Assembly: GCA_002309475.1 (NCBI GenBank)
Contig: DBXJ01000040.1
Location: 1-5,271, forward strand
Length of the DNA stretch: 5,271 bases
Source: Bacteroidales bacterium UBA1215
GTDB taxonomy: Bacteria > Bacteroidota > Bacteroidia > Bacteroidales > WCHB1-69
Reading direction: 5' to 3'
Positions 1 through 5,271 of the stretch are shown one piece after another. How positions within the stretch are numbered: position 1 is the first letter of the stretch; each line of letters begins with the position of its first letter. The position numbers were made by a program, and so were the translations under genes. Below the pieces are notes generated by a model. That model saw only the letters and a list, made by a program, of their open reading frames with translations. It ran no database searches and was not told where the DNA came from.

Positions 1-657
1 CAAAAAAACATGTTCACCTTCTCCAGCATCCTGATGATTGCCAATTTGTTGTTTTTGACATTAGGAGGCATGCTCTGTGTTTATGCCACCCAAAAAGGAA
101 TAGACCTTTCCGGCATGAAAACCGACAGCATTTATCCTATGGTATCGATGAATTATTTGCCGCCTGTTGCCGGCATTGTCTTTATTATCGGCTTGATAGC
201 AGCAGGTTATTCCAGTGCAGACGGCACTCTTACCGCTCTTACAACCGCCATTTGTTTTGACTTTTTGGGCATTGACAATCAAGGGAAAACAGAAAAAGAA
301 AAAACCCGATTAAGAAGAGCTATACACCTGATTATTAGTGCAATATTCTTGATAGTGATTCTTGTTTTCTCCATTTTCCACAACGATGCCTTAATCCGGA
401 TTATCTTCAAGGTGGCCAGTTACACCTACGGACCTTTGTTGGGATTGTACACCTTCGGCTTGTTTACCAAACGACAGTTGAAATATGAAAAATTAGTACC
501 ACTAATAGCCGTCCTTTCTCCATTAATATGCTTATTTTTAAATATTTTAGCCAACAAAGGTTACCTTTGGGGTTACCAATTTGGCTTTGAATTGCTGGTA
601 TTAAACGGATTGATCACTTTTATCGGTCTTCTGCTATTGGGAGACAAAAGAGCATAA
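1..657 (+). CDS. Sodium:solute symporter (SSS family), C-terminal part, 5'-truncated
   Basis: This is the last 218 codons of an inner-membrane transporter; the frame is open from base 1, so the true start lies outside the window. The SSS family couples substrate uptake to Na+ entry. The hallmark is the TM8-like segment at residues 64-85 of the visible part, with AAGYSSADGTL; the Ser-Ser/Ala-Asp here corresponds to the family's Na2 sodium site. About six hydrophobic segments are visible (roughly 8-29, 54-70, 107-127, 132-155, 164-184 and 194-213). A charged cytoplasmic loop rich in Lys, Glu and Arg lies at 94-106. The chain ends in GDKRA with no extra C-terminal domain, so this looks like a plain transporter rather than a sensor-kinase fusion. 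The substrate cannot be told from this part; sugars, amino acids, iodide and other anions are all carried by relatives. The gene ends directly at a strong terminator and converges on the ferredoxin gene. Confidence 0.88.
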   Translation, partial: QKNMFTFSSILMIANLLFLTLGGMLCVYATQKGIDLSGMKTDSIYPMVSMNYLPPVAGIVFIIGLIAAGYSSADGTLTALTTAICFDFLGIDNQGKTEKEKTRLRRAIHLIISAIFLIVILVFSIFHNDALIRIIFKVASYTYGPLLGLYTFGLFTKRQLKYEKLVPLIAVLSPLICLFLNILANKGYLWGYQFGFELLVLNGLITFIGLLLLGDKRA

Positions 658-682
658 AAAAAGGTGCCTTAGGCACCTTTTT
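658..682. terminator. Bidirectional intrinsic terminator between convergent genes
   Basis: A perfect GGTGCC/GGCACC stem (663-668 with 672-677) closes a 3-nt TTA loop. It is flanked by an A-run on the left and TTTTT on the right, so both strands read as a GC stem followed by a T-run. It begins at the symporter stop codon and lies about 30 nt beyond the ferredoxin stop on the other strand. It can therefore serve both convergent genes. Confidence 0.93.
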
Positions 683-710
683 AATTCTCAACTATGTGGT
701 AATTCAATTA

Positions 711-881
711 TTATTCAGGTTGAATTGCTTCACATGGGCAAACTTCACTGCAAGAACCACAGCTAACACATTCGTCTGGGTTGATTGAGTAAACATCTCC
801 TTCTGAGATGGCACCTACTGGACATTCACCTGCACATGTTCCACATGCTGCACATTTTTCTGGATCAATTTTATAAGCCAT
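711..881 (-). CDS. Small 2[4Fe-4S] bacterial-type ferredoxin
   Basis: This 56-residue gene begins MAYKIDPEKC and ends AIQPE. Two cluster-binding motifs are complete: C10-x2-C13-x2-C16-x3-C20-P and C38-x2-C41-x2-C44-x3-C48-P. They lie in two near-repeated halves, each following a short Asp/Pro/Glu lead (DPEKC and PDEC). This is the clostridial-type ferredoxin fold, a cytoplasmic low-potential electron carrier used by anaerobes with partners such as pyruvate:ferredoxin oxidoreductase, hydrogenases or Rnf. The length fits the family (about 55-60 residues). An extra cysteine, C50, directly follows the second CP. The gene is monocistronic. It has its own promoter element about 32 nt upstream and ends before the shared terminator hairpin. 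There is no clear Shine-Dalgarno; the leader is A/T-rich. The partner enzyme is not in the window. Its codon use (CCA, GCA, GAA, TGT) suggests a well-expressed gene, but this is only an impression. Confidence 0.95.
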   Translation of the reverse strand: MAYKIDPEKCAACGTCAGECPVGAISEGDVYSINPDECVSCGSCSEVCPCEAIQPE

Positions 882-912
882 AATATTTTTATTATTAATT
901 GTTTCTATATTG

Positions 913-920
913 CAAAAGTA
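913..920 (-). promoter_or_regulatory. Bacteroidota-type -7 promoter element for the ferredoxin gene
   Basis: On the minus strand this reads TACTTTTG (followed by CAATATAG), an exact match to TAnnTTTG, the known -7 element of the Bacteroidota primary sigma factor. It predicts a transcript start near 906-908 and a short 5' leader of about 25 nt before the ATG at 881. I see no convincing -33 TTTG at the expected distance; the upstream DNA is A/T-rich. Confidence 0.65.
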
Positions 921-963
921 GCAGATTATTTTTAATATTTTTTCACTTTTCTAAATTTGTACA

Positions 964-1030
964 CATTCTAAAAAATACACAACAATTTGCTAATTATCAT
1001 TTCTTTAAAAAGTAACATTTTTTTAGAATG
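964..1030. repeat. 12-bp perfect inverted repeat in the AT-rich spacer
   Basis: CATTCTAAAAAA (964-975) is exactly complementary to TTTTTTAGAATG (1019-1030), with a 43-nt spacer. The arms are mostly A/T, so chance is a real possibility. The repeat lies in the gap between the end of the minus-strand operon and the ferredoxin promoter. It could be a transcript-end structure, a protein-binding pair or background. I found no transposase or target-site duplication that would make it an insertion remnant. Confidence 0.35.
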
Positions 1031-1042
1031 AAGAAAAATTAT

Positions 1043-1088
1043 ATGGTTTTTCTAAAAAAAATATGTTCTTTTTGGAAGAAAAAACCAT
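1043..1088 (-). terminator. Weak terminator-like hairpin after the tsaC-phoH-porQ operon
   Basis: The arms ATGGTTTTTCT (1043-1053) and AGAAAAAACCAT (1077-1088) pair with one bulged A, leaving a loop of about 23 nt that can itself pair partly through its A-run and T-run. On the minus strand the hairpin is followed by AATTTTTCTTC, a short T-tract. It lies about 65 nt beyond the stop of the last operon gene (1154). The stem is AT-rich and long-looped, so as an intrinsic terminator it is weak. The rest of the 882-1153 spacer holds no supportable gene. Confidence 0.3.
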
Positions 1089-1153
1089 CTTTTTTTGCAT
1101 TGCTCTATAATCAACTTACCAAAGAAATGTTAGATATATTCGTTGTAAATGAT

Positions 1154-1675
1154 TTAATACAATTCTGTTATTTCTTGGTGGAGAATTTCCAAAGCAATAT
1201 CCACCGGTTCCGGCTGGTAGCTGACATAGAGTTCCAAAATTTTGGAAGCCAGTTCGCTTGCCGGGGCTTCGGGAGACACTTGTCCTGCCGCCAAATTGAT
1301 AACTTTTACAGTTTCTTCTTTAGCCTTTTTGGTCGCCTGCCACAATGCCGAAGAAAGATATACTTGCTGTGAAAGGTTGTGTTCAAATTCGCTACGAATA
1401 TTGGCCAACAAGAGCGTTCTATATTGCAAAGCCGTAAAATTGGTGTAAGCAACCCTTAACAACAAACTTTCGGGACGGATACGTTCCAAAAACAAGGCTA
1501 AACGCTCATAAGCCTGCAAACGGATGGGGTTGATAGTTTTTCTCCCTTCCCGTTTCAAGGTTAAAACTTGTTCTTTCAACTCTTTTTCTGTATGTGACTT
1601 TAGCATAAAATAGGCCAAAAGGGCGATAACTATTGTAGGAATAATGCTAATAAGAAGTACTAACCAAATTTTCAT
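1154..1675 (-). CDS. Single-TM membrane-anchored protein of unknown function, downstream of porQ
   Basis: The protein has 173 residues. An N-terminal hydrophobic helix at about 3-24 is followed by a charged, apparently helical domain. The start fits a membrane anchor, with no cleavage site or lipobox. The body opens with a Lys/Glu-rich stretch (25-48) and then the segment RLQAYERLALFLERIRP (52-68), whose spacing looks like a conserved amphipathic helix. A second long helix covers roughly 92-130. A Pro/Ala-rich break (134-140) precedes a final helical section. From memory it resembles the uncharacterised Bacteroidota family DUF7935; I could not check this. The start lies 6 nt after the porQ stop, so it is the last gene of the tsaC-phoH-porQ operon and should be made with PorQ. 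Apart from that shared transcript, nothing shows a secretion role. No enzyme motif is visible, and a structural or adaptor role is possible but unproven. Confidence 0.82.
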   Translation of the reverse strand: MKIWLVLLISIIPTIVIALLAYFMLKSHTEKELKEQVLTLKREGRKTINPIRLQAYERLALFLERIRPESLLLRVAYTNFTALQYRTLLLANIRSEFEHNLSQQVYLSSALWQATKKAKEETVKVINLAAGQVSPEAPASELASKILELYVSYQPEPVDIALEILHQEITELY

Positions 1676-1681
1676 ATCTGT

Positions 1682-2728
1682 CTATTTAAAAAAACTACTT
1701 ATATTCGTTGAAATGGTGAAATAATTCGGCACCGACACCAAATTGTTGTGACTTCTGCCATAATAAATATTTATATGATAAAAATGTATGCCTATGCCAT
1801 AGGAAAAACCTATGCCGCCTTTGTGGGAATAGGCACGCATTTCGCATCTTTCGTTATAATCAAATGCCGCTTGCAAAGAAACATATTTCACCGGCATGAC
1901 CTCCAAGGCAATAATAAAATGTCGGAACAAATTGTTGGCAAAACGTTTGCCTTTGCCGTCTTCGATTTTCTCACCGGTAGAACCATCTATCGAAGCAAAA
2001 GGATCGGCAGGGTCGTTGTAGTACATATTCCACTTATACAAGTGATGCAATATAATATTGTATCTCACCGGCAAGTGCCGCAATCGTTGAGAAAATGCCA
2101 ATTGCAAGTCAATCGGGAGTTTCTCCCGTGTAGCTTCATATCTATTGAATTGGGCTCCAACATTTTTCAACAACAAGGTGAGTGAAATATTTTTGTTGTA
2201 TTGATAATACGAGGCGGCAAAATCAACTGCGATACCCGCTGAAAAATACTGTTCATAATCGGAGAAGACCGCTTTTAGATTCATACCCAAGGAAAAAGTA
2301 CTGTCCACCAATTCACGACCATAACCGACATAAAGGGCATAATCTCCTGCAGAAAAAGTCCCGGTGGATTCTCCCAATTCGTCATAGCCTTCAAATTTGC
2401 CATAACTTGTAAATTGGAAGGCGAAATTAAAAGTGCCGGCTTTTTTAAAATCTTGAATATAATTCAAATGTCCGTACACGGCATCGGAGAAATAGTCCAC
2501 ACAATTGAAACCCACACCATAATTCATGCTTGCATTCAGCATGGAAGGATTGAAAATGGCCATGGAAGGGTCGTCGTTGCTTCGCAATGAAATCAGTTTT
2601 CCTCCTAAAGCAGCCTGACGTGCAGAAACGGGCATATCCAAAAAGTTATACACCGTTGCTCCTCCCGTCTGGCAAAAGGCAGGAAAGACTAATAACATAG
2701 ATATCCAAGCAACTAAAATTTGTCTCAT
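1682..2728 (-). CDS. porQ: Type IX secretion system outer-membrane protein PorQ
   Basis: The protein has 348 residues. A signal peptide (1-19, MRQILVAWIS...FPAFC) is followed by mature Q20-T-G-G. The N-terminal block NFLDMPVSARQAALGG (28-43) with DDPSMAIFNPSML (52-64) is the signature of the PorV/PorQ family, and the length and order fit PorQ better than PorV. The rest alternates aromatic and glycine-rich strands, as expected of a FadL-like outer-membrane beta-barrel. In Porphyromonas gingivalis, PorQ works with PorU, PorV and PorZ in the cell-surface attachment complex. That complex removes the C-terminal signal of cargo and links it to A-type LPS; PorQ holds PorZ at the surface. These partner facts come from the family, not from this window. 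The ATG overlaps the phoH stop as ATGA, with GGAAG just upstream as a possible ribosome site, which suggests translational coupling. No frameshift or truncation is seen. Confidence 0.9.
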   Translation of the reverse strand: MRQILVAWISMLLVFPAFCQTGGATVYNFLDMPVSARQAALGGKLISLRSNDDPSMAIFNPSMLNASMNYGVGFNCVDYFSDAVYGHLNYIQDFKKAGTFNFAFQFTSYGKFEGYDELGESTGTFSAGDYALYVGYGRELVDSTFSLGMNLKAVFSDYEQYFSAGIAVDFAASYYQYNKNISLTLLLKNVGAQFNRYEATREKLPIDLQLAFSQRLRHLPVRYNIILHHLYKWNMYYNDPADPFASIDGSTGEKIEDGKGKRFANNLFRHFIIALEVMPVKYVSLQAAFDYNERCEMRAYSHKGGIGFSYGIGIHFYHINIYYGRSHNNLVSVPNYFTISTNISSFFK

Positions 2729-3726
2729 TTTTCTTCCGCTGACTTGTTGTTAACGTTTTTTTGCTCTTCTTTATTGTCCGACACCTTTTCATAGGCATGG
2801 ATAATCGCTGTCACCAAGGGATGACGCACCACATCGCTTTTGTCTAAAAATATCACGTCTATGCCTTTGATATTTTCCAACATTTTAGTGGCTTGCAACA
2901 AACCGGAAGTTTGATAGCGAGGTAAATCTATTTGCGTTAAATCGCCTGTTATCAAAAATTTGGCATTTTTCCCCATACGGGTAAGAAACATCTTCAATTG
3001 TGTGGCGGTGGCATTTTGTGCCTCGTCTAAAATCACATAGGCATTGTCCAAAGTACGACCACGCATAAATGCCAACGGGGCAATTTCTATGGTCTTGTCT
3101 TCTACATAGGAGAGCAATTTTTGCGGAGGTATCATATCCCGCAAAGCATCATACAAGGGTTGCAGATAAGGGTCTAACTTGTCTTGCAAATCTCCGGGCA
3201 GGAAACCGAGATTTTCACCCGCCTCCACCGCAGGACGCGTTAAAATAATTCTTTTTATCTCTTTGTTACGCAAAGCCCTTACCGCCAAAGCGACCGCTGT
3301 ATAAGTCTTGCCCGTTCCGGCAGGACCGATGGCAAACACCATGTCGTTTTTGGTGATGCTATTGACTATTTTCAATTGGTTGATGGTTCTTGCACGAATA
3401 TTTTGCCCGTCTCTGCCTCTTAAAATAAAATCATCTCCGACAGTATTGTTGGCAACGGCATCAAGAAATTCCACTCCTTTTTCCAACAAATGCAAGATGT
3501 CGTTTTCTTGCAGAGAGCCATATTTATCGTACCATTGCTGCATGGCATTGAGCAATTTGTCCGCTTCTTCCAAATCCTCTTCAGCACCCAACAGGTGAAT
3601 TTCATTGCCACGAGCTATCAATTTTACTTTTGGAAAAGTCCTTTTTATCAATTCAATATTTTCATTGTTGACACCATAAATGCCTACAACATTTTCCGGA
3701 GAGATGGTAATTACTTTTTCTATCAT
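2725..3726 (-). CDS. phoH: PhoH family (PhoL/YbeZ-like) ATPase
   Basis: The protein has 333 residues. An N-terminal KH-like region (about 10-65) is followed by a P-loop ATPase domain: Walker A GPAGTGKT (134-141), Walker B VILDEAQN (231-238), the GDLTQIDLP motif (261-269) and VRHPLV (300-305). All key residues (K140, T141, D234, E235) are intact. This is the classic PhoH arrangement. Family members are cytoplasmic, RNA-associated ATPases with helicase-like motifs, and in other bacteria they act with the endoribonuclease YbeY in rRNA processing; the old phosphate-starvation name is misleading. No ybeY is in the window. The C-terminus (about 315-333) is a charged Lys/Glu/Asn-rich tail, probably disordered. 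The gene lies 10 nt after tsaC and overlaps porQ by 4 nt, so it is the middle of the operon. The start at 3726 directly follows the tsaC stop; no strong Shine-Dalgarno is visible there. Confidence 0.95.
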   Translation of the reverse strand: MIEKVITISPENVVGIYGVNNENIELIKRTFPKVKLIARGNEIHLLGAEEDLEEADKLLNAMQQWYDKYGSLQENDILHLLEKGVEFLDAVANNTVGDDFILRGRDGQNIRARTINQLKIVNSITKNDMVFAIGPAGTGKTYTAVALAVRALRNKEIKRIILTRPAVEAGENLGFLPGDLQDKLDPYLQPLYDALRDMIPPQKLLSYVEDKTIEIAPLAFMRGRTLDNAYVILDEAQNATATQLKMFLTRMGKNAKFLITGDLTQIDLPRYQTSGLLQATKMLENIKGIDVIFLDKSDVVRHPLVTAIIHAYEKVSDNKEEQKNVNNKSAEEK

Positions 3727-3736
3727 CAGTCGTTAA

Positions 3737-4309
3737 TTATTCTCTAACTATTTCAAAATTATAATCATCTACAAATCTTATGATCGTGGATGGTTTTAAA
3801 TCTCCTATTCCTGCAAATTCTTCTTTTACAATGTAATCTACTCTTTTTTTGATAGTTTCGTCAATGTCTTTAAAGTGAATCGGCGTAGCTTTTCCCGATA
3901 GATTGGCGGAAGTAGAAACAACAGGTTTGCCAAACAAACCTATTAATTTTTGACAAAATTCATGTTTGACAATTCTGATGGCAATCGAACCGTCTGCAGC
4001 AATGAGAGAGGGAGGCAGATTTTTTGCTTTAGGATAAATAAAAGTTGTCGGTCGATTCACTTGGTCCATCAAATCCCAGGCAATTGCCGGAATGTGTTCC
4101 ACATATAAAGAAATTTTTTCGGGTTGGTCCAACAATATCAACATAGAACGATCCAAACTGCGTTCTTTGATATTGAACACTTTTTCAATAGCCGTTGGAT
4201 TGGTGGCATCACAACCTATTCCCCAAACGGTATCCGTAGGAGACAAAATGGTAGCTCCATTTCTTAAAAATTCATTTGTTCTAATAACTTCTTCACTTAA
4301 AGATTTCAT
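3737..4309 (-). CDS. tsaC: L-threonylcarbamoyladenylate synthase, Sua5/YrdC/TsaC family
   Basis: The protein has 190 residues, a single YrdC-like domain without the extra C-terminal Sua5 domain. It makes threonylcarbamoyl-AMP from threonine, bicarbonate and ATP, the first step of t6A37 tRNA modification; TsaB, TsaD and TsaE complete it. Visible motifs are SPTDTVWGIGCDA (23-35), NIKERS (46-51, giving the family KxR with K48 and R50), the PTTFIYP strand (87-93), IAIRIVKH (109-116) and PVVSTSANLSG (129-139, giving SxN with S134 and N136). The more common PGPLT segment is replaced by NRPTTF, which I believe occurs in other Bacteroidota homologues. The ATG at 4309 is preceded by CAGG about 4 nt upstream and is the only reasonable in-frame start. 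It is the first gene of the minus-strand operon, with a promoter candidate at 4390-4418. YciO-type paralogues are the main alternative, but the motifs favour the synthase. Confidence 0.93.
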   Translation of the reverse strand: MKSLSEEVIRTNEFLRNGATILSPTDTVWGIGCDATNPTAIEKVFNIKERSLDRSMLILLDQPEKISLYVEHIPAIAWDLMDQVNRPTTFIYPKAKNLPPSLIAADGSIAIRIVKHEFCQKLIGLFGKPVVSTSANLSGKATPIHFKDIDETIKKRVDYIVKEEFAGIGDLKPSTIIRFVDDYNFEIVRE

Positions 4310-4389
4310 ACGCCTGACACATTTTTTATTTTAAATTACGCATTTACACAACGCTCTCCCTTAAACCTTTCTTGTCTATTATCATTATG

Positions 4390-4418
4390 CAAAAGTACAA
4401 TTTTTTTTGTTGCACAAA
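4390..4418 (-). promoter_or_regulatory. Promoter of the tsaC-phoH-porQ operon
   Basis: On the minus strand, TACTTTTG (4397-4390) is an exact TAnnTTTG -7 element, and a TTTG (4418-4415) lies 17 nt upstream as a possible -33 element. The predicted transcript start is near 4383-4385, giving a leader of about 74 nt before the tsaC ATG at 4309. The core TACTTTTGCA is identical over 10 bases to the ferredoxin promoter core at 911-920. Confidence 0.68.
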
Positions 4419-4558
4419 AAAATTTTAAAATTTTTATCAAAAATTCCTTGACAAAAGCATCCAACCACTCCGTCCGTTTAATGAAAAAAGAGGCTTTCCT
4501 ATAAACAAAACAGTATGACTTATTAACAATTTAACATTGTATCTTATTGTTATTCAAT

Positions 4559-4572
4559 AAAATAATTATTTT
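4559..4572. repeat. 14-bp perfect AT palindrome upstream of the plus-strand promoter
   Basis: AAAATAATTATTTT is exactly self-complementary. It ends 35 nt before the -7 element at 4608, so it lies at about -62 to -49 relative to the predicted start, where an activator or repressor dimer could sit. Its pure A/T content makes chance likely, so the operator reading is only a suggestion. Confidence 0.25.
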
Positions 4573-4607
4573 GTAAAAAAACAAGCATGCAAGAGATAAA
4601 TTTTTTG

Positions 4608-4615
4608 TATTTTTG
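4608..4615 (+). promoter_or_regulatory. Bacteroidota-type -7 element for the secreted-protein gene
   Basis: TATTTTTG (followed by CTAAATAA) matches TAnnTTTG exactly. It predicts a transcript start near 4621 and a long 5' leader of about 120 nt before the ATG at 4742. No TTTG is seen at the usual -33 distance; GCATGC sits there instead, so the promoter may be weak or need an activator. Confidence 0.55.
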
Positions 4616-4636
4616 CTAAATAAAATAAATCCTAAG

Positions 4637-4687
4637 TTGATAGTAGTGTATGCTTATAGTGCAAACTCAGCTATTATGAACTATCAA
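4637..4687 (+). promoter_or_regulatory. Foldable 5' leader (stem TTGATAGT/ACTATCAA)
   Basis: TTGATAGT (4637-4644) pairs perfectly with ACTATCAA (4680-4687), and a G-U pair can extend it outward. Inside, TTATAG and CTATTA can form a smaller stem with one mismatch around the loop TGCAAACTCAG. The outer stem ends on the ATG of the small frame at 4687 and would partly hide its start region. It lies within the predicted transcript. I do not recognise a known riboswitch class. Confidence 0.3.
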
Positions 4688-4749
4688 TGAAGAAAAAAGA
4701 ACTAAAAAATAGAACTTACCTATTGACAACAGCCGGCAAAAATGCGTAA
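4687..4749 (+). CDS. Possible 20-codon leader peptide (uORF) overlapping the next gene
   Basis: The frame encodes MKKKELKNRTYLLTTAGKNA and stops at TAA 4747-4749, overlapping the following ATG (4742) by 8 nt in another frame. It has a Lys-rich start typical of real N-termini. Its ATG lies at the 3' edge of the predicted stem, and its stop falls just inside the next gene, a layout suited to translational coupling. No strong ribosome site is seen, and no run of one amino acid suggests classical attenuation. At this size it could easily be chance. Confidence 0.25.
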   Translation: MKKKELKNRTYLLTTAGKNA

Positions 4750-5271
4750 ACGACAGATATTTACACTGATATTTTTTCTAAACACATTTTTCGGGGTTTG
4801 CTTCTCACAATCCCTGATAGATGTGTTTTCTATGCGTAAATCCCGTCCTGAACCGGCATCTTTCCAAGTCTCCAAATTACAAAAATGGAACATCCGTCCG
4901 AATGTGATTGCCGTTTTTGACAGCAATTATTCAGATAGCATGCGTACAGCCCGATATGTTGTTGACACCCACATGATTCAATTCGGTTACTTTTCCCCTA
5001 TACAATACAGGGTGTATGAAAACGATGGTTCCCTTTTCACCGCCTGGCAGTATTGTTTCGGCAATGTTTTGAAATTAGGAGCCATTAAGGATGATTGTTT
5101 TGAAGATATCCAACGTCTTCCCATTAACAGGGATTTGAATTTTGCACAAGATAAAAGTCTTTTTATTCCCATTAATAACAGAGTGCCAGATATTTCCGAT
5201 TACAAGTGTGTGGTTATTGCTTTTTGGGACCCCTATTTCGGGAGGAGTGCCCGAAAAATGCTGCAAAGGAT
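4742..5271 (+). CDS. Predicted secreted protein of unknown function, 3'-truncated
   Basis: The frame stays open for 176 codons from ATG 4742 to the window end, with an in-frame stop 18 nt before the ATG, so this is the first available start. The N-terminus MRKRQIFTLIFFLNTFFGVCFSQS is a typical signal peptide: a basic start, a hydrophobic core, and probable cleavage after S22. C20 does not sit in a good lipobox, so a lipoprotein is less likely. The mature part is mixed alpha/beta in appearance, with motifs such as PNVIAVFDSNYSDS (53-66). Near the end, DYKCVVIAFWDPYFGRSARK (153-172) looks like the strand and helix start of a thioredoxin/TlpA-type fold, but Phe and Ser stand where CxxC cysteines would be. 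I do not recognise the family with certainty. It is divergent from the tsaC operon, with its own promoter candidate and a long leader. Codon use matches the neighbours. Confidence 0.8.
   Translation, partial: MRKRQIFTLIFFLNTFFGVCFSQSLIDVFSMRKSRPEPASFQVSKLQKWNIRPNVIAVFDSNYSDSMRTARYVVDTHMIQFGYFSPIQYRVYENDGSLFTAWQYCFGNVLKLGAIKDDCFEDIQRLPINRDLNFAQDKSLFIPINNRVPDISDYKCVVIAFWDPYFGRSARKMLQR

Larger units (their letters stand above)
4310..4741. other. Divergent intergenic region between tsaC and the secreted-protein gene
   Basis: These 432 bases separate two divergent genes and hold no convincing long coding frame on either strand. They contain a promoter candidate for each direction, a 14-bp AT palindrome and a foldable leader with a possible 20-codon uORF, listed separately. 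The middle part (about 4440-4555) has several short AT-rich self-complementary stretches but nothing I can name. No tRNA cloverleaf was seen. The tsaC leader (about 74 nt) also contains two tiny ATG frames of 5 and 9 codons, which I do not consider genes. Confidence 0.6.

Noticed and set aside
61..282. Minus-strand frame of 73 codons inside the symporter gene
   Set aside because: It is antisense to a clear SSS-family reading frame and has no independent support.
964..1030. Inverted repeat as ends of a small mobile element (MITE)
   Set aside because: The unit would be only 67 bp, with no flanking target duplication and no second copy in the window.
1028..1372. Plus-strand frame of 114 codons starting MKKNYMVFLKK
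   Set aside because: Its second half is antisense to the well-supported one-TM protein gene, and its first half is A/T-run translation over a hairpin. There is no ribosome site and no recognisable domain.
1748..2185. Plus-strand frame of 145 codons
   Set aside because: It lies wholly antisense to porQ, whose protein family is recognised. Its composition looks like a shadow translation.
4440..4540. Possible remnant coding sequence on the minus strand (about 30 codons)
   Set aside because: It has only a late ATG, no ribosome site and no recognisable family. It is too short to call a pseudogene.
4720..5266. Minus-strand frames (4720-4926, 4987-5172 and 5075-5266) on the right edge
   Set aside because: They are opposite a continuous 176-codon plus-strand frame with a signal peptide. 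They overlap each other in different frames and show no domains.

Overview
The window looks like a piece of a Bacteroidota chromosome, probably Bacteroidales-like. The evidence is a porQ gene (type IX secretion is confined to this phylum), AT-rich intergenic DNA, mostly weak Shine-Dalgarno sequences, and three intergenic promoter candidates that match the Bacteroidota -7 element TAnnTTTG. I identify the phylum with good confidence but cannot name a genus.

Layout from left to right. Positions 1-657 (+) are the 3' end of a sodium:solute symporter gene. It converges on a small 2[4Fe-4S] ferredoxin gene (711-881, -), and a compact bidirectional terminator hairpin lies between them. An AT-rich spacer follows, with the ferredoxin promoter, a 12-bp inverted repeat and a weak terminator-like hairpin. 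Next is a tight four-gene minus-strand operon, in transcription order tsaC (Sua5/YrdC family), phoH, porQ and a one-TM protein of unknown function. The junctions are a 10-nt gap, a 4-nt ATGA overlap and a 6-nt gap, so cotranscription is very likely. A 432-bp divergent intergenic region (4310-4741) separates this operon from a plus-strand gene for a predicted secreted protein. That gene runs off the right end and is easy to miss because it has no stop inside the window.

How the genes fit together. TsaC (tRNA t6A synthesis) and PhoH (a YbeZ/PhoL-type RNA-associated ATPase) are translation and RNA housekeeping functions. PorQ is an outer-membrane component of the type IX secretion attachment complex. 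The trailing one-TM protein shares the transcript with porQ, which hints at an envelope role but does not prove one. The symporter and ferredoxin are separate transcription units.

No mobile element, CRISPR array, tRNA or rRNA was seen. The less ordinary parts are the structured leader with a possible 20-codon uORF before the secreted-protein gene, that protein's redoxin-like segment lacking its cysteines, and the placing of porQ in a tsaC-phoH operon.
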